From contig NZ_JAJSBI010000048.1 in NCBI RefSeq assembly GCF_021261325.1, positions 1 to 39,503 on the forward strand: a DNA stretch of 39,503 nucleotides. The letters are read 5' to 3'. Positions 26,397 through 33,973 of this stretch are shown here, piece by piece. Source of the DNA: Streptomyces guryensis. Its GTDB lineage: Bacteria > Actinomycetota > Actinomycetes > Streptomycetales > Streptomycetaceae. Under the pieces are notes generated by a model that had not been told where the DNA came from, made no database searches, and worked only from the letters and a program-made list of their open reading frames with translations. The translations under genes were made by a program, and so were the position numbers. The first letter of the stretch is position 1, and every line of letters begins with the position of its first letter.

Positions 26397-27626
26397 ATGG
26401 CCGTCCCCACCCCGCACGGCGGGCCTGCCGGTCCGGGGTCCCCCTCGGTGCCGGCCGGCCTCGCCGAACCGCTGCGCGCCCAGCTGGAGGCGGTCGCCGA
26501 CCAGGTCGAGGACGAGGTCCGCAGGCAGGTTCCCGAGTACGCGGGCCCCGCTGACGGCATGTACGCCAGGAACCTGCGGGCCGGGGTGGTGCATGCGCTG
26601 ACCCTGTTCGTCGACCACATCGCCGACCCGCGCGGCCGGAGCGACGCGATCGCCTCGACGTACTACGAGCTCGGGCGCGGTGTGGCCCTGGAGGACCGCA
26701 GTCTGGACGCTCTGCAGTCCGCGCTGCGGATCGGGGGCATGCACGCCTGGCGGCTGATGGGCCGTACGGCGGAGGAGTTGGGGCTGGACTCGGCGGTGGT
26801 GGCGGCGCTGGGCGAGCTGGCGTTCCGGACCGTGCACGAGGTGGCCGAGGCGGCCGCGGCCGGCTACGCCGAGGGCCGGCTGCGCAGCACGGACGAGCTG
26901 GAGCGGCGGCGCAGGCGTCTGCTGGAGCTGCTGCTGGGTGAGGGGCCGGTGTCGTTGGAGGCCGTGCAGGATCTCGCGCACGGCGCCCGTTGGTCGGTGC
27001 CCCGGCAGGTCGCGGTCGTCGCGCTGGCGGCCCCTGCGGACCAGCGCGAGGAGGAGCGGCCGCTGGCGGGCGCGGGGGCTCTGGTGGACATGGGGGCCCG
27101 GCCGCCGAGGATGCTGCTGCCCGATCCGGACGGTTCGGGCCGCTTCGGCGGTCGGGCGTTCACTCTCGCGCTGCGCGGGCGCCCGGCGGCGATCGGCCCG
27201 ACGGTGCCGCTCACCGAGGCCGCCCAGTCGCTGCGCTGGGCCGCCAGAGCGCTGCGGCTGATGGGGCGTGGGATCCTGCCCCGGCAGGGCGTCGTGCGGT
27301 GCGCCGACCACCTCTCGACCCTGCTGCTGCACGGGGACGAGCCGCTGCTGGCCCAGTTGGAGACGCGCGTCCTCGCACCGCTGGACACTGTCTCCGAGGG
27401 GCAGCGGCCCCGGCTCGCCGAGACGCTGCTGGCCTGGCTGCTCAGCGGCAGCAACGTGCCCGACGTCGCCGCCCGCCTGCACATCCACCCGCAGACGGTC
27501 CGCTACCGCCTGCGCCAGCTGGAGAAGCTCTTCGGGGACGCCCTGCACGAGCCAGGCACCCGTCTGGACCTCATCCTGGCCCTGCGCGCCGAGGAACTGC
27601 GGGAGCAGGAAACACCCTCCGAGTAG
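26397..27626 (+). CDS. PucR/CdaR-type helix-turn-helix regulator
   Basis: 409 residues. ATG 26397 has AAAGGAG nine bases upstream. Residues about 20-165 form an all-helical sensor-like region (LEAVADQVEDEVRRQVPEY), residues about 170-320 a GGDEF-like degenerate middle, and the C-terminus the PucR-type HTH (LAETLLAWLLSGSNVPDVAA, LHIHPQTVRYRLRQLEKLFG). Such proteins usually activate nearby genes in response to a metabolite. It lies between the antigen-85-like gene and the cutinase gene on the same strand, so it is the likely local regulator of the lipid cluster. The 122 bases before it contain no gene. Confidence 0.9.
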   Translation: MAVPTPHGGPAGPGSPSVPAGLAEPLRAQLEAVADQVEDEVRRQVPEYAGPADGMYARNLRAGVVHALTLFVDHIADPRGRSDAIASTYYELGRGVALEDRSLDALQSALRIGGMHAWRLMGRTAEELGLDSAVVAALGELAFRTVHEVAEAAAAGYAEGRLRSTDELERRRRRLLELLLGEGPVSLEAVQDLAHGARWSVPRQVAVVALAAPADQREEERPLAGAGALVDMGARPPRMLLPDPDGSGRFGGRAFTLALRGRPAAIGPTVPLTEAAQSLRWAARALRLMGRGILPRQGVVRCADHLSTLLLHGDEPLLAQLETRVLAPLDTVSEGQRPRLAETLLAWLLSGSNVPDVAARLHIHPQTVRYRLRQLEKLFGDALHEPGTRLDLILALRAEELREQETPSE

Positions 27627-27663
27627 ACACTGCGGGCAATTCCCACCGACTCACCTCGCCTCA

Positions 27664-27682
27664 AGAAATCGCAGAATTTCTG
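27664..27682. promoter_or_regulatory. AT-rich dyad upstream of the cutinase gene
   Basis: AGAAAT cgcaga ATTTCT (27664-27681) overlaps a second dyad CAGAA t TTCTG (27672-27682). The surrounding 27655-27725 is strikingly AT-rich for this genome, as expected of a promoter/operator. It lies between the PucR-type regulator and the cutinase gene. Confidence 0.45.
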
Positions 27683-27779
27683 AATTACCATACATAACAC
27701 CCGGTCAAGAAAAGCGAATACGTTCGGGACGTCCTTTTCCGCAGGCGCGCGCGACGCGCCCCACCCTCAAAGGATCCCC

Positions 27780-28424
27780 ATGCGTATTCGCTTGTGCCTC
27801 GCCACGCTCTCGCTGATCGGCGGGGCGGCCGGAGTGGCCACCGTCTCGGCACCCACGGCATCGGCTGCCACCTGCTCGGACATCGACGTCGTCGCGGCTC
27901 GCGGCACCTTCGAGCCGGGCACGCTGGGCGCGATCGTCGGCGACCCGGTGTATTCCGCCCTGCAGAAGAAACTGACGGGCAAGAACCTGAGCAGCTACAA
28001 AGTGAATTACCCCGCCGACCTCTCCTTCACCTCGGCCGCGCAGGGAAATGCCGACCTGGTGAATCACGTCAACAGCCAGGCGGTTGCCTGCCCCAACCAG
28101 CGTTTCGTTCTCGTCGGCTATTCGCAGGGCGCGAACGTCGTCGACAACTCCATAGGAATCAGCAGCGACGGCGCGGTGGTCGGCAGCCCCATCGTGGCCA
28201 CCATCCCCGCCGCACTCGAACCGAGGGTCGCCGCGGTGCTGCTGTTCGGCAACCCGATCCGGGCTCTCGGCAAGAGCGTCACCGGCACCTACCAGAGCCG
28301 CACCATCGACTTCTGCGCCAAGGGCGACCCCATCTGCGAGAACGGCGGCACCGACGTCCTCGCGCACCTCGGCTACACCTCCGACGCCGACGCGGCGGCC
28401 GCCTTCGCCGCGACCAAGGTCTGA
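27780..28424 (+). CDS. Secreted cutinase-family serine hydrolase
   Basis: 214 residues, with AAAGGA before ATG 27780. A Sec signal (1-29, ending TASA-A) precedes the mature start CSDIDVVAARGTFEPG, the typical cutinase beginning. The nucleophile is Ser115 in VLVGYSQGANV; the Asp and His are in AKGDPICENGG and LAHLGY. Two disulfides are expected. The family includes fungal cutinases, actinomycete polyester and triglyceride hydrolases and the mycobacterial Culp proteins; Rv3802c, in the mycolate locus, is one of these. Its own AT-rich leader suggests separate control. It may act on the cluster's lipid product or simply on environmental esters; sequence alone cannot decide. Confidence 0.92.
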   Translation: MRIRLCLATLSLIGGAAGVATVSAPTASAATCSDIDVVAARGTFEPGTLGAIVGDPVYSALQKKLTGKNLSSYKVNYPADLSFTSAAQGNADLVNHVNSQAVACPNQRFVLVGYSQGANVVDNSIGISSDGAVVGSPIVATIPAALEPRVAAVLLFGNPIRALGKSVTGTYQSRTIDFCAKGDPICENGGTDVLAHLGYTSDADAAAAFAATKV

Positions 28425-28440
28425 GCGGTCGGCCACGCAG

Positions 28441-28474
28441 GACGGGCCCGGGAGGATTCCCTCCCGGACCCGTC
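28441..28474. terminator. Bidirectional terminator between convergent genes
   Basis: GACGGGCCCGGGAG (28441-28454) pairs with CTCCCGGACCCGTC (28461-28474), 14 bp with one mismatch and a 6-base loop, between the cutinase stop and the end of the leftward hydrolase gene. Confidence 0.8.
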
Positions 28475-28490
28475 GCCTGTGCGGATACGG

Positions 28491-30221
28491 TTACTTGGGC
28501 TTCCCCGCGAACTGCGCGAGGTTGGTGGAGACAGGCTCGGGCCGCCCGTTGTTCTGCACGGCGGCAGCGGTGAGCACGTCGAGATGCTGGTAGCCGTCGG
28601 CGACCACCGGGTGGAGGCCGGCCGGGATGCGGCCCGCCAGCAGCCCGTCGCCCGCGAGCACGGTGAGCGTCGGGTTGACGGTCAGCCCCTCGGGGTGCAC
28701 GACCAGCTGCTTCACCTGCGGGGAGGTGGCCAGTTCGAGGTCGGTGACCAGCTTGGTCGGGAAGTACTGCTCGGTGAAGTCCAGCGGCTGCCGGGCCAGG
28801 CTGCGGGCCAGCTCCCCCATGTCCGTGACCTCCTTGCCCGCGCTGGTGAACGGCGTGCCGTCGGCCGACCGGTAACCCGGGTCGTCGGCGGCGCCGACAC
28901 GGTCGTAATTGCGCCATGTGTAGAGCGGGCCGTGCGGCTGGGCCGGGATGGCCTTGTACTCGACGCCGAACAGGCCCGGCTGCTGCGAACTGCCGTTGGC
29001 AGCGGGGAAGTTCTTGTCGGTGATCGGTCCGCCGTCGAAGAAGCCGACGCTGCTCCGCAGGAACGCCAGCGGTACGGAGTTGTCGTCCAGGAGTGCGCCG
29101 AGGACCGCCGCGTTGGTGAGCCGGAAGTCCTTCACCGCGGGAGAACCGGTGAGGAAGGTTGCGGTGTCCTTGGAGAACAGGAAGCGGTTGGTGGCCTCGA
29201 TGTCGGTGTCGGCCGGCAGATAGGCGGGCAGGTCGGCCTCGCCGCCCGGATCCTGTACGGCGCCCACCCCGGCGATGGCCAGCAGCGTCATCGTCTCGGG
29301 GTTGAGCAGGACCGGCGCCGACAGTGAGCGGGGCAGCACTCCGCTGTCGAGACCGGCCTGCACGGCGCCGTAACCGACGCCCACGTCGGGCAGGTTGGTG
29401 TCGTCCGGCACGCTGCCGCTCAGGTCGCCGAGGGTGGTGGAGACGGTGGTGTCGAGGGCGAAGTACCCGCCGCACTGGTTGTATCCGGCGTCGCTCGTGG
29501 TGCCGGGGTCGCCGTCGAAGTCGGCGGCGGCGAAGTAGCCGGTGATCACGCCGCCGAGGGAGTGTCCCCCGCACAGCACCTTCTGCTTGCGCAGCCCCTG
29601 GTCGGGCAACTCGGCGGCGAGCAGTTCGTACTGATCGCGCACGGTCTGCTCGATACCGAGCTTCGCCATCCATCCCAGCCGGTCGTTGCCCACGAACCCG
29701 GCGAAGGTGCGGCCGCCGACCTGTTCGCCGCGGTAGTAGTAGTCGACGGCCGTGTGCTGGTCGCCGGAGGCGATGCCGGTGCGGTCCTCCAGACAGTTGG
29801 AGCGCCGGTCCAGGGCCCAGAACTCGATGTGCCGCCCCTGCCGGGCGGCGCGCGCCACGGTGTTGCGGGCGACGCTGTCGAAGGCTCCCGCGCCCTCCAG
29901 GATGCCCGGCTGGGCGACGAGGATCCGGTCGGCGTCGGCGGATGCCTGTGGTCCGTCGGAGGAGCGGTAACGCAGATACGACAGCCAGTCGCACGCCGCC
30001 GGACGGGCACCGAAGGACGCCGGCAGCGGGATCTTCACCCGCACCACCGACTCGATCACTCCCGCGACCGCACTTGTCACCGCCACGGGCGTCTCGGTTC
30101 GCGCACTGTCCCCCCGGGCGTCCGGGGCGGTCACGGTGATCGCCCCGCTGGTCAGCAGCACCGCCAGCACGGTGCTGCGCAGGGTCTTCGCGGTTCTTCC
30201 TCTGCTCCGGCTCGTGTCCAT
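28491..30221 (-). CDS. Large secreted alpha/beta-hydrolase (lipase/esterase-like)
   Basis: 576 residues from ATG 30221. The N-terminus carries several basic residues, a hydrophobic segment (TVLAVLLTSGAITVTAP) and an Ala-rich cleavage region, so it is exported. Ser221 lies in the lipase elbow CGGHSLGGVI; His candidates occur near the C-terminus (LHPVVADGYQHLDVLTAAAV). The size is far above that of a minimal lipase, with long insertions between core strands (for example a Cys-containing segment around residues 245-330). I do not recognise a named family. It is convergent with the cutinase gene and next to the Pks13-like cluster, suggesting a role in processing extracellular lipids, but this rests on position only. 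Confidence 0.85.
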   Translation of the reverse strand: MDTSRSRGRTAKTLRSTVLAVLLTSGAITVTAPDARGDSARTETPVAVTSAVAGVIESVVRVKIPLPASFGARPAACDWLSYLRYRSSDGPQASADADRILVAQPGILEGAGAFDSVARNTVARAARQGRHIEFWALDRRSNCLEDRTGIASGDQHTAVDYYYRGEQVGGRTFAGFVGNDRLGWMAKLGIEQTVRDQYELLAAELPDQGLRKQKVLCGGHSLGGVITGYFAAADFDGDPGTTSDAGYNQCGGYFALDTTVSTTLGDLSGSVPDDTNLPDVGVGYGAVQAGLDSGVLPRSLSAPVLLNPETMTLLAIAGVGAVQDPGGEADLPAYLPADTDIEATNRFLFSKDTATFLTGSPAVKDFRLTNAAVLGALLDDNSVPLAFLRSSVGFFDGGPITDKNFPAANGSSQQPGLFGVEYKAIPAQPHGPLYTWRNYDRVGAADDPGYRSADGTPFTSAGKEVTDMGELARSLARQPLDFTEQYFPTKLVTDLELATSPQVKQLVVHPEGLTVNPTLTVLAGDGLLAGRIPAGLHPVVADGYQHLDVLTAAAVQNNGRPEPVSTNLAQFAGKPK

Positions 30222-30429
30222 GGCCGGACCGTAGGACCGCGAGGACGGCCCGTTCGGGCAGTGCTCACAAAGACTCAGCTCCTGGGGGCGTCTTTGTCAC
30301 CGGGGGTTGAGCCGGGCTGCTTGCGTCCGTGCCGGCGTCCGTGCGTCGGATCCGGATGGGAGGGGAGAAAAGTCTCCCTGTTCCGAAGGTGATGGTGGTG
30401 GCAGGGTCTCGTCTGCCGCCGCCATCCCA

Positions 30430-30585
30430 CGTCCCTCCGACACAGTGTGCGTCGACGTCCGCCGTCAGGTGCGTGTCCGCGTAACCCACGTGGAGTCCGG
30501 TGACAGCGATGCCGCGCGGCTGCAAGTCCAGTCGCAGGGAGTTGATCTGCGAGCGCAGCGCGGCCTCGGAGGCGCTGTGGGAGCC
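30430..30585 (-). pseudogene. Remnant of a short-chain dehydrogenase/reductase
   Basis: Leftward residues SHSASEAALRSQINSLRLDL and QPRGIAVTGLHVGYADTHLT (30448-30582) match the active-site helix and following strand of an SDR. The catalytic YxxxK motif reads HSASE, so both Tyr and Lys are lost, and the Rossmann N-terminus is missing. The rest of the 740-base gap 30222-30961 contains no recognisable gene. Confidence 0.65.
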
Positions 30586-30601
30586 AGCCAGCCAGCCAGC
30601 C
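30582..30601. repeat. Tetranucleotide microsatellite (agcc)5
   Basis: Five perfect copies of agcc at the broken 5' edge of the SDR remnant. Confidence 0.9.
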
Positions 30602-30961
30602 GCCGATGATCTGGCATTCGTCCTGCGACTGCACGAGGGCTCGGTGGTCGGTGCCGCGACCGGCAGGGCGAGCGACGGCGCACTACCGGGCGGGGTGAGT
30701 CGCCGGTGCGGGCCAGGACGTACAGCCCTTTCCGTCTTCGGCAAGCCGGTCTCCGCACGTCAGGGCCTCTGCTGACCTGGACCGCCGCACAGGTGAGCCG
30801 GTCGCCGTCGTGCTGGACGGTCTGCCATGCAGGCAGATCATCGGGCGAGGGCCCGCGGCTGCCCCTCGAAGAGCCGTGCGAGCGACCTGTTCTACTCTCT
30901 CCTACGCGGCCGGTGGCGCTCCGCGGCTGGTGCCCTGAAGAAATCGCTGTCAGGAGGATCG

Positions 30962-31636
30962 TTGGATCACGACGAGCGTATGGACCGACCCGGAAGCCAC
31001 GGCGAGCACCGGATGCAGCGTGAGCTGGGCACCCTCGGCCGCGCGGACCGCTTCTACGACGAGCAGGTACTGGACCGGCTGAACCCGCAGATGCAGGAGT
31101 TCGTTGCCCGCCAGGAGATGTTCTTCCTCGCCACGGCGGACAGCCACGGCGAGTGCGACAACACGTTCCGGGCCGGACCGCCCGGTTTCCTCCGGGTACT
31201 CGATGACACGACCCTGGCGTACCCGGAGTACCGCGGGAACGGCGTCATGGCCTCGCTCGGCAACATCCGGGAGAACCCGCACGTCGGCATCCTGATGATC
31301 GACTTCTCCCAGGACCGTATCGGCCTGCATGTCAACGGCAGGGCGCAGTTGGCCACTGACGAGGCCATGCGCCGGAGGCATCCGCACCTGCCAGTTGATC
31401 CGGTGCCGGGCCGCCGGCCCCAGATGTGGGTGGAGGTGGAGGTCGAGGAAACCTACATCCACTGCTCGAAGCACATACCCCGGCTGGTCAGGGCACCGCT
31501 GCGGCAGAACGCGGACGGAGACGGCGGTACGGCCGCGGGGGGTGAGCAGGCCTGGGGTACGGACGACGTCAAACGCAAGGGCGGCGACTACTTCGGAGCG
31601 GCAGCCGATGCAAGGACGCGGCTGCCTTCCCACTGA
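30962..31636 (+). CDS. Pyridoxamine 5'-phosphate oxidase-fold flavin-binding protein
   Basis: 224 residues if started at TTG 30962, which has AGGAGG four bases upstream; ATG 30980 is the alternative and lacks a close ribosome site. The PPOX-like split-barrel core is seen in MQEFVARQEMFFLATADSHG, FLRVLDDTTLAYPEYRGNGV, NPHVGILMIDFS and GLHVNGRAQL. The C-terminal part contains VEVEVEETYIHCSKHIPRLV, a pattern common in this group of FMN- or F420-binding proteins. Enzyme activity is unknown. It sits alone between decayed genes. Confidence 0.85.
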   Translation: MDHDERMDRPGSHGEHRMQRELGTLGRADRFYDEQVLDRLNPQMQEFVARQEMFFLATADSHGECDNTFRAGPPGFLRVLDDTTLAYPEYRGNGVMASLGNIRENPHVGILMIDFSQDRIGLHVNGRAQLATDEAMRRRHPHLPVDPVPGRRPQMWVEVEVEETYIHCSKHIPRLVRAPLRQNADGDGGTAAGGEQAWGTDDVKRKGGDYFGAAADARTRLPSH

Positions 31637-31795
31637 CGACCGACCCGCAGATCGCCACAGCGGCGCTCCGAGGATGCGGGCCCAAAGGAGACGGCATGGG
31701 CCGGACGGTGGGGCCGCCGACCGACTTGACCGCCACCGGCACCGGCACCGGCACGGGTCCAGCACCCACGGCCGGCCCTCCTGCCGGGCAGCCAC

Positions 31796-32355
31796 TCACC
31801 TCTCGGCGTCCTCACCCGGCGGGGCCGCAAGGTCGAGAATCCAAGCACTCCACGCGGCGTCAGCGCGTTGCTCAGTCAGGTCCAGAAGCGTGGACACCGT
31901 CACGATCAGACCGGTGGCGAAGAACGTCCGCACTTGCAGAGCGTCACCGCCCGTCAGGCGCGCGACCAACCGTTGCAAACCGAGATGACGTCGCCGCACC
32001 GCTTCCCGCACCGTCTCGTCCGCGGCCGCCGCATACCCGTGAAGGACGACGAGTCCGACCGTGCGCTCGTTCTGCAGGAGCCGCCCGTAGGCAGCGCCGA
32101 GTGCCGGGAGCGTGTGGTCGGCGTTCTCGAACGTGGTCTCGATCCTGTCGAAGGCCGCGTGCACCACTTCAAGGAACAGCTCACGCTTCGAGCCGAACAT
32201 CTGCACGATGCGTGGATGCGAGATACCTGCCCGCGCGCCGATCGCCTCCAGCCGCGCCCCCCCAGACCGTTCGCCGCGAACTCGGCGTCGGCGGCCGTGA
32301 TGATCTCCGCCCGCCGTACCGCCGCCGGCTTACGGGCGGTGGCATCCGCGTTCAC
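31796..32355 (-). pseudogene. TetR-family regulator split by a one-base deletion in a homopolymer
   Basis: The frame starting at GTG 32355 encodes a TetR N-terminus (RRAEIITAADAEFAANGLGG). It then shifts at a run of seven C (32257-32263, G on the coding strand). Restoring one base gives ARLEAIGARAGISHPRIVQM followed by FGSKRELFLEVVHAAFDRIE, and the ligand-binding domain continues in frame to 31796. The start overlaps the stop of the upstream SnoaL-like fragment (GTGA), so the two were co-transcribed. It is either a recent frameshift, a slippage-controlled gene or a sequencing error. Confidence 0.8.
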
Positions 32356-32576
32356 GACCCGGCCGCCGCGCCCTTGATCTGGCGGAGGACGAAACGCTGG
32401 TCGTACAGGCACCGGTAGGCGTGGATCAAGCCGTCCTCGCCAAGCTCCAGTCGGTCGTCGCCATGGAACTCCACGCGCTGCGCGGTGCCGGCGAGGGTGC
32501 CGGTGAAACGCCAGGCGACCAATACGGCGCGCCGGGTCACCTCTCCGTACAACCCCACGCCCGTGATCGTCGTCAT
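32352..32576 (-). pseudogene. Truncated SnoaL/NTF2-like protein (C-terminal 74 residues)
   Basis: Residues AVLVAWRFTGTLAGTAQRVE and GLIHAYRCLYDQRFVLRQIK correspond to the last strands and helix of a SnoaL-like polyketide cyclase/NTF2 domain, about half the usual 130 residues. ATG 32576 lies five bases from the operator dyad with no Shine-Dalgarno, so any transcript would be nearly leaderless. The missing N-terminal half makes function doubtful. Confidence 0.6.
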
Positions 32577-32580
32577 GGAT

Positions 32581-32600
32581 CTAACTTACAAGTTAGTAAG
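32581..32600. promoter_or_regulatory. TetR-type operator/promoter
   Basis: CTAACTT ac AAGTTAG (32581-32596) is a perfect dyad, overlapped by CTTAC aagtta GTAAG (32585-32600). It is very AT-rich against the local background and sits between the SnoaL-like/TetR pair and a rightward cupin remnant, where an autoregulatory TetR operator is expected. Confidence 0.65.
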
Positions 32601-32603
32601 CAC

Positions 32604-32849
32604 GATGCCCATGCTCTCGGCCATGACTACCGGCCACCAGCTCGGCATCGCGGACGTTGTCTCCGGCACCGTCGAATTCACCACCGGCCACGAGACCCAC
32701 CGCGTCGGCCCGGCAGGCTGGTCACCACGCCCATCGGCACCCCGCACACGTTCGACAACCCCGACGGGGACCGGAGCGCCGAAACCCTGTTCACCTCCGC
32801 CCCCGGACCTGTGTATCCAGTACTTCCGCAGGTGCGGGCGGAGCCGTGA
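32604..32849 (+). pseudogene. Frameshifted cupin-domain protein
   Basis: Cupin motifs appear in three successive frames: ADVVSGTVEFTTGHETHRVG, then LVTTPIGTPHTFDNPDGDRS (the second cupin motif with PHTF), then LCIQYFRR at the end. At least two frameshifts interrupt it and the N-terminus is short. It is divergent from the TetR-controlled pair across the operator and may have been its target. Confidence 0.65.
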
Positions 32850-32880
32850 CGCTGTGCGGCACGGCTCCATGAGCTGCCGG

Positions 32881-33723
32881 TCAGAGGGCGACGAGTTGCC
32901 AGTCCTGGTTGGCGCCGCCGGTGACGGGCCACTGGATGACACTGGCGCGGTTCGCGGTCGATGCACCGGATATGTCGGCGCACCATCCGGTGTGGACGTT
33001 GACGAGCCGGTAGTAGCCGCTGGTGGTGGAGGGGACCAGCTTCCATCCCTGGGTGTCGTCGCCGATATCGCTCCCCTGGGTCAGGGTCGCGCCCTGCGTG
33101 CTGTCGGGGCTCTGCAGGACCTTGCCGCTCTTGATGTTGCGCAGCCGGAAGGAGCCGTCGGTGTTCGGCAGGAGGGTCCACTGCTGGTTGGTCCCGCCGG
33201 TCCAGGGCCACTGGATGAGCCCGGCGCCGTCGGCGGTCGAGGCGTCGGCCACATCGAGCACCTTGGTGCTGTTGCGGTTGATCAGTTTGTAGGTGCCGAG
33301 GTCGGCGCTGAAGGGGCGGTCGTAGACCTCCAGAGTGCGGATGGACGCCCATGCGCCGGCCGGCAGCCCGGTGACGGTGACGCGGATGTAGCGGGCCTGG
33401 GCCCGGAACGCGGCCGCCTGGACCTGGCCGGTGCCGGCGGTGGCGGTGTTGTCGACGAGCATGGTCCACGTGGTGTTGTCGGTGGAGCCCTCGATCTTGT
33501 ACCGGTAGTTGGTCTTGTCCAGTTCCCAGGCGATCCGGGTTCCGGTCAGCGAGCGGGTGGAGCCGAGGTCGACCTTGAGCCAGTGGCCGGTGCTGCCGTC
33601 GTCGGCGCACCAGCGGGTGGAGGTCTCCCCGTCGACCGCCTTGGCCGCGAGGTTGCCCTTGGACGTCTCCTGGCGCCTGCGCCGGCTGCGGCCCGCCCGT
33701 GCGGCGGTCGCGGTCTCGGACAC
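32881..33723 (-). CDS. Lectin-domain half of a secreted glycosidase (F5/8 type C plus ricin B), 5' truncated
   Basis: 280 residues from GTG 33723. Residues about 22-135 are an F5/8 type C (CBM32-like) domain (NLAAKAVDGETSTRWCADDG, HWLKVDLGSTRSLTGTRIAW, ARYIRVTVTGLPAGAWASI). Residues about 140-280 are a ricin B/CBM13 domain with repeated QW motifs (GLIQWPWTGGTNQQWTLLP, SVIQWPVTGGANQDWQLVAL). Such domains normally follow a glycoside hydrolase catalytic domain in an exported protein, but here the 20 residues before them are Arg-rich with no signal peptide. The gene has most likely lost its 5' part and is not functional as an exported enzyme. Confidence 0.75.
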   Translation of the reverse strand: MSETATAARAGRSRRRRQETSKGNLAAKAVDGETSTRWCADDGSTGHWLKVDLGSTRSLTGTRIAWELDKTNYRYKIEGSTDNTTWTMLVDNTATAGTGQVQAAAFRAQARYIRVTVTGLPAGAWASIRTLEVYDRPFSADLGTYKLINRNSTKVLDVADASTADGAGLIQWPWTGGTNQQWTLLPNTDGSFRLRNIKSGKVLQSPDSTQGATLTQGSDIGDDTQGWKLVPSTTSGYYRLVNVHTGWCADISGASTANRASVIQWPVTGGANQDWQLVAL

Positions 33724-33866
33724 GGTCGGGGGGAACCACCCTCACCTCACCGACTGTGAGCCGTACGAGTGCCCGGCTGGAACGGCCTCACCGCCTCGCT
33801 GCGATGAACGCCTGGATGAGCGCGTCGCGCTGCTCTGCGAGGCCCTCGGCCGATGCGTCCCCCTCG

Positions 33867-33886
33867 GCCGGGGGCCGGCCCCCGGC
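33867..33886. terminator. Perfect 20-bp GC palindrome, possible terminator
   Basis: GCCGGGGGCC GGCCCCCGGC is a perfect palindrome upstream of the amidase gene. It could form a cruciform or an RNA hairpin, but with no free loop; its role is unclear. Confidence 0.4.
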
Positions 33887-33973
33887 AAGGGAAGGGATGT
33901 TCGAGATTCCGTACCGTAGGGACCCGCTGGACGTTACCGTTCAGTAGACAACGCCGTCCCGGAGGTGTCCCGC

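Noticed and set aside
27780..28424. Treating the cutinase alone as evidence of a mycolate-type pathway
   Set aside because: Cutinases are common secreted enzymes in Streptomyces; only the combination with AccD, FadD32, Pks13 and Ag85-like genes is meaningful.
31731..31757. Short caccgg repeats
   Set aside because: Three near-copies in GC-rich intergenic DNA; not distinctive.
33780..33860. Minus-strand peptide EGDASAEGLAEQRDALIQAF as part of a regulator
   Set aside because: It looks coding-like but is only about 25 residues, with no start or family.
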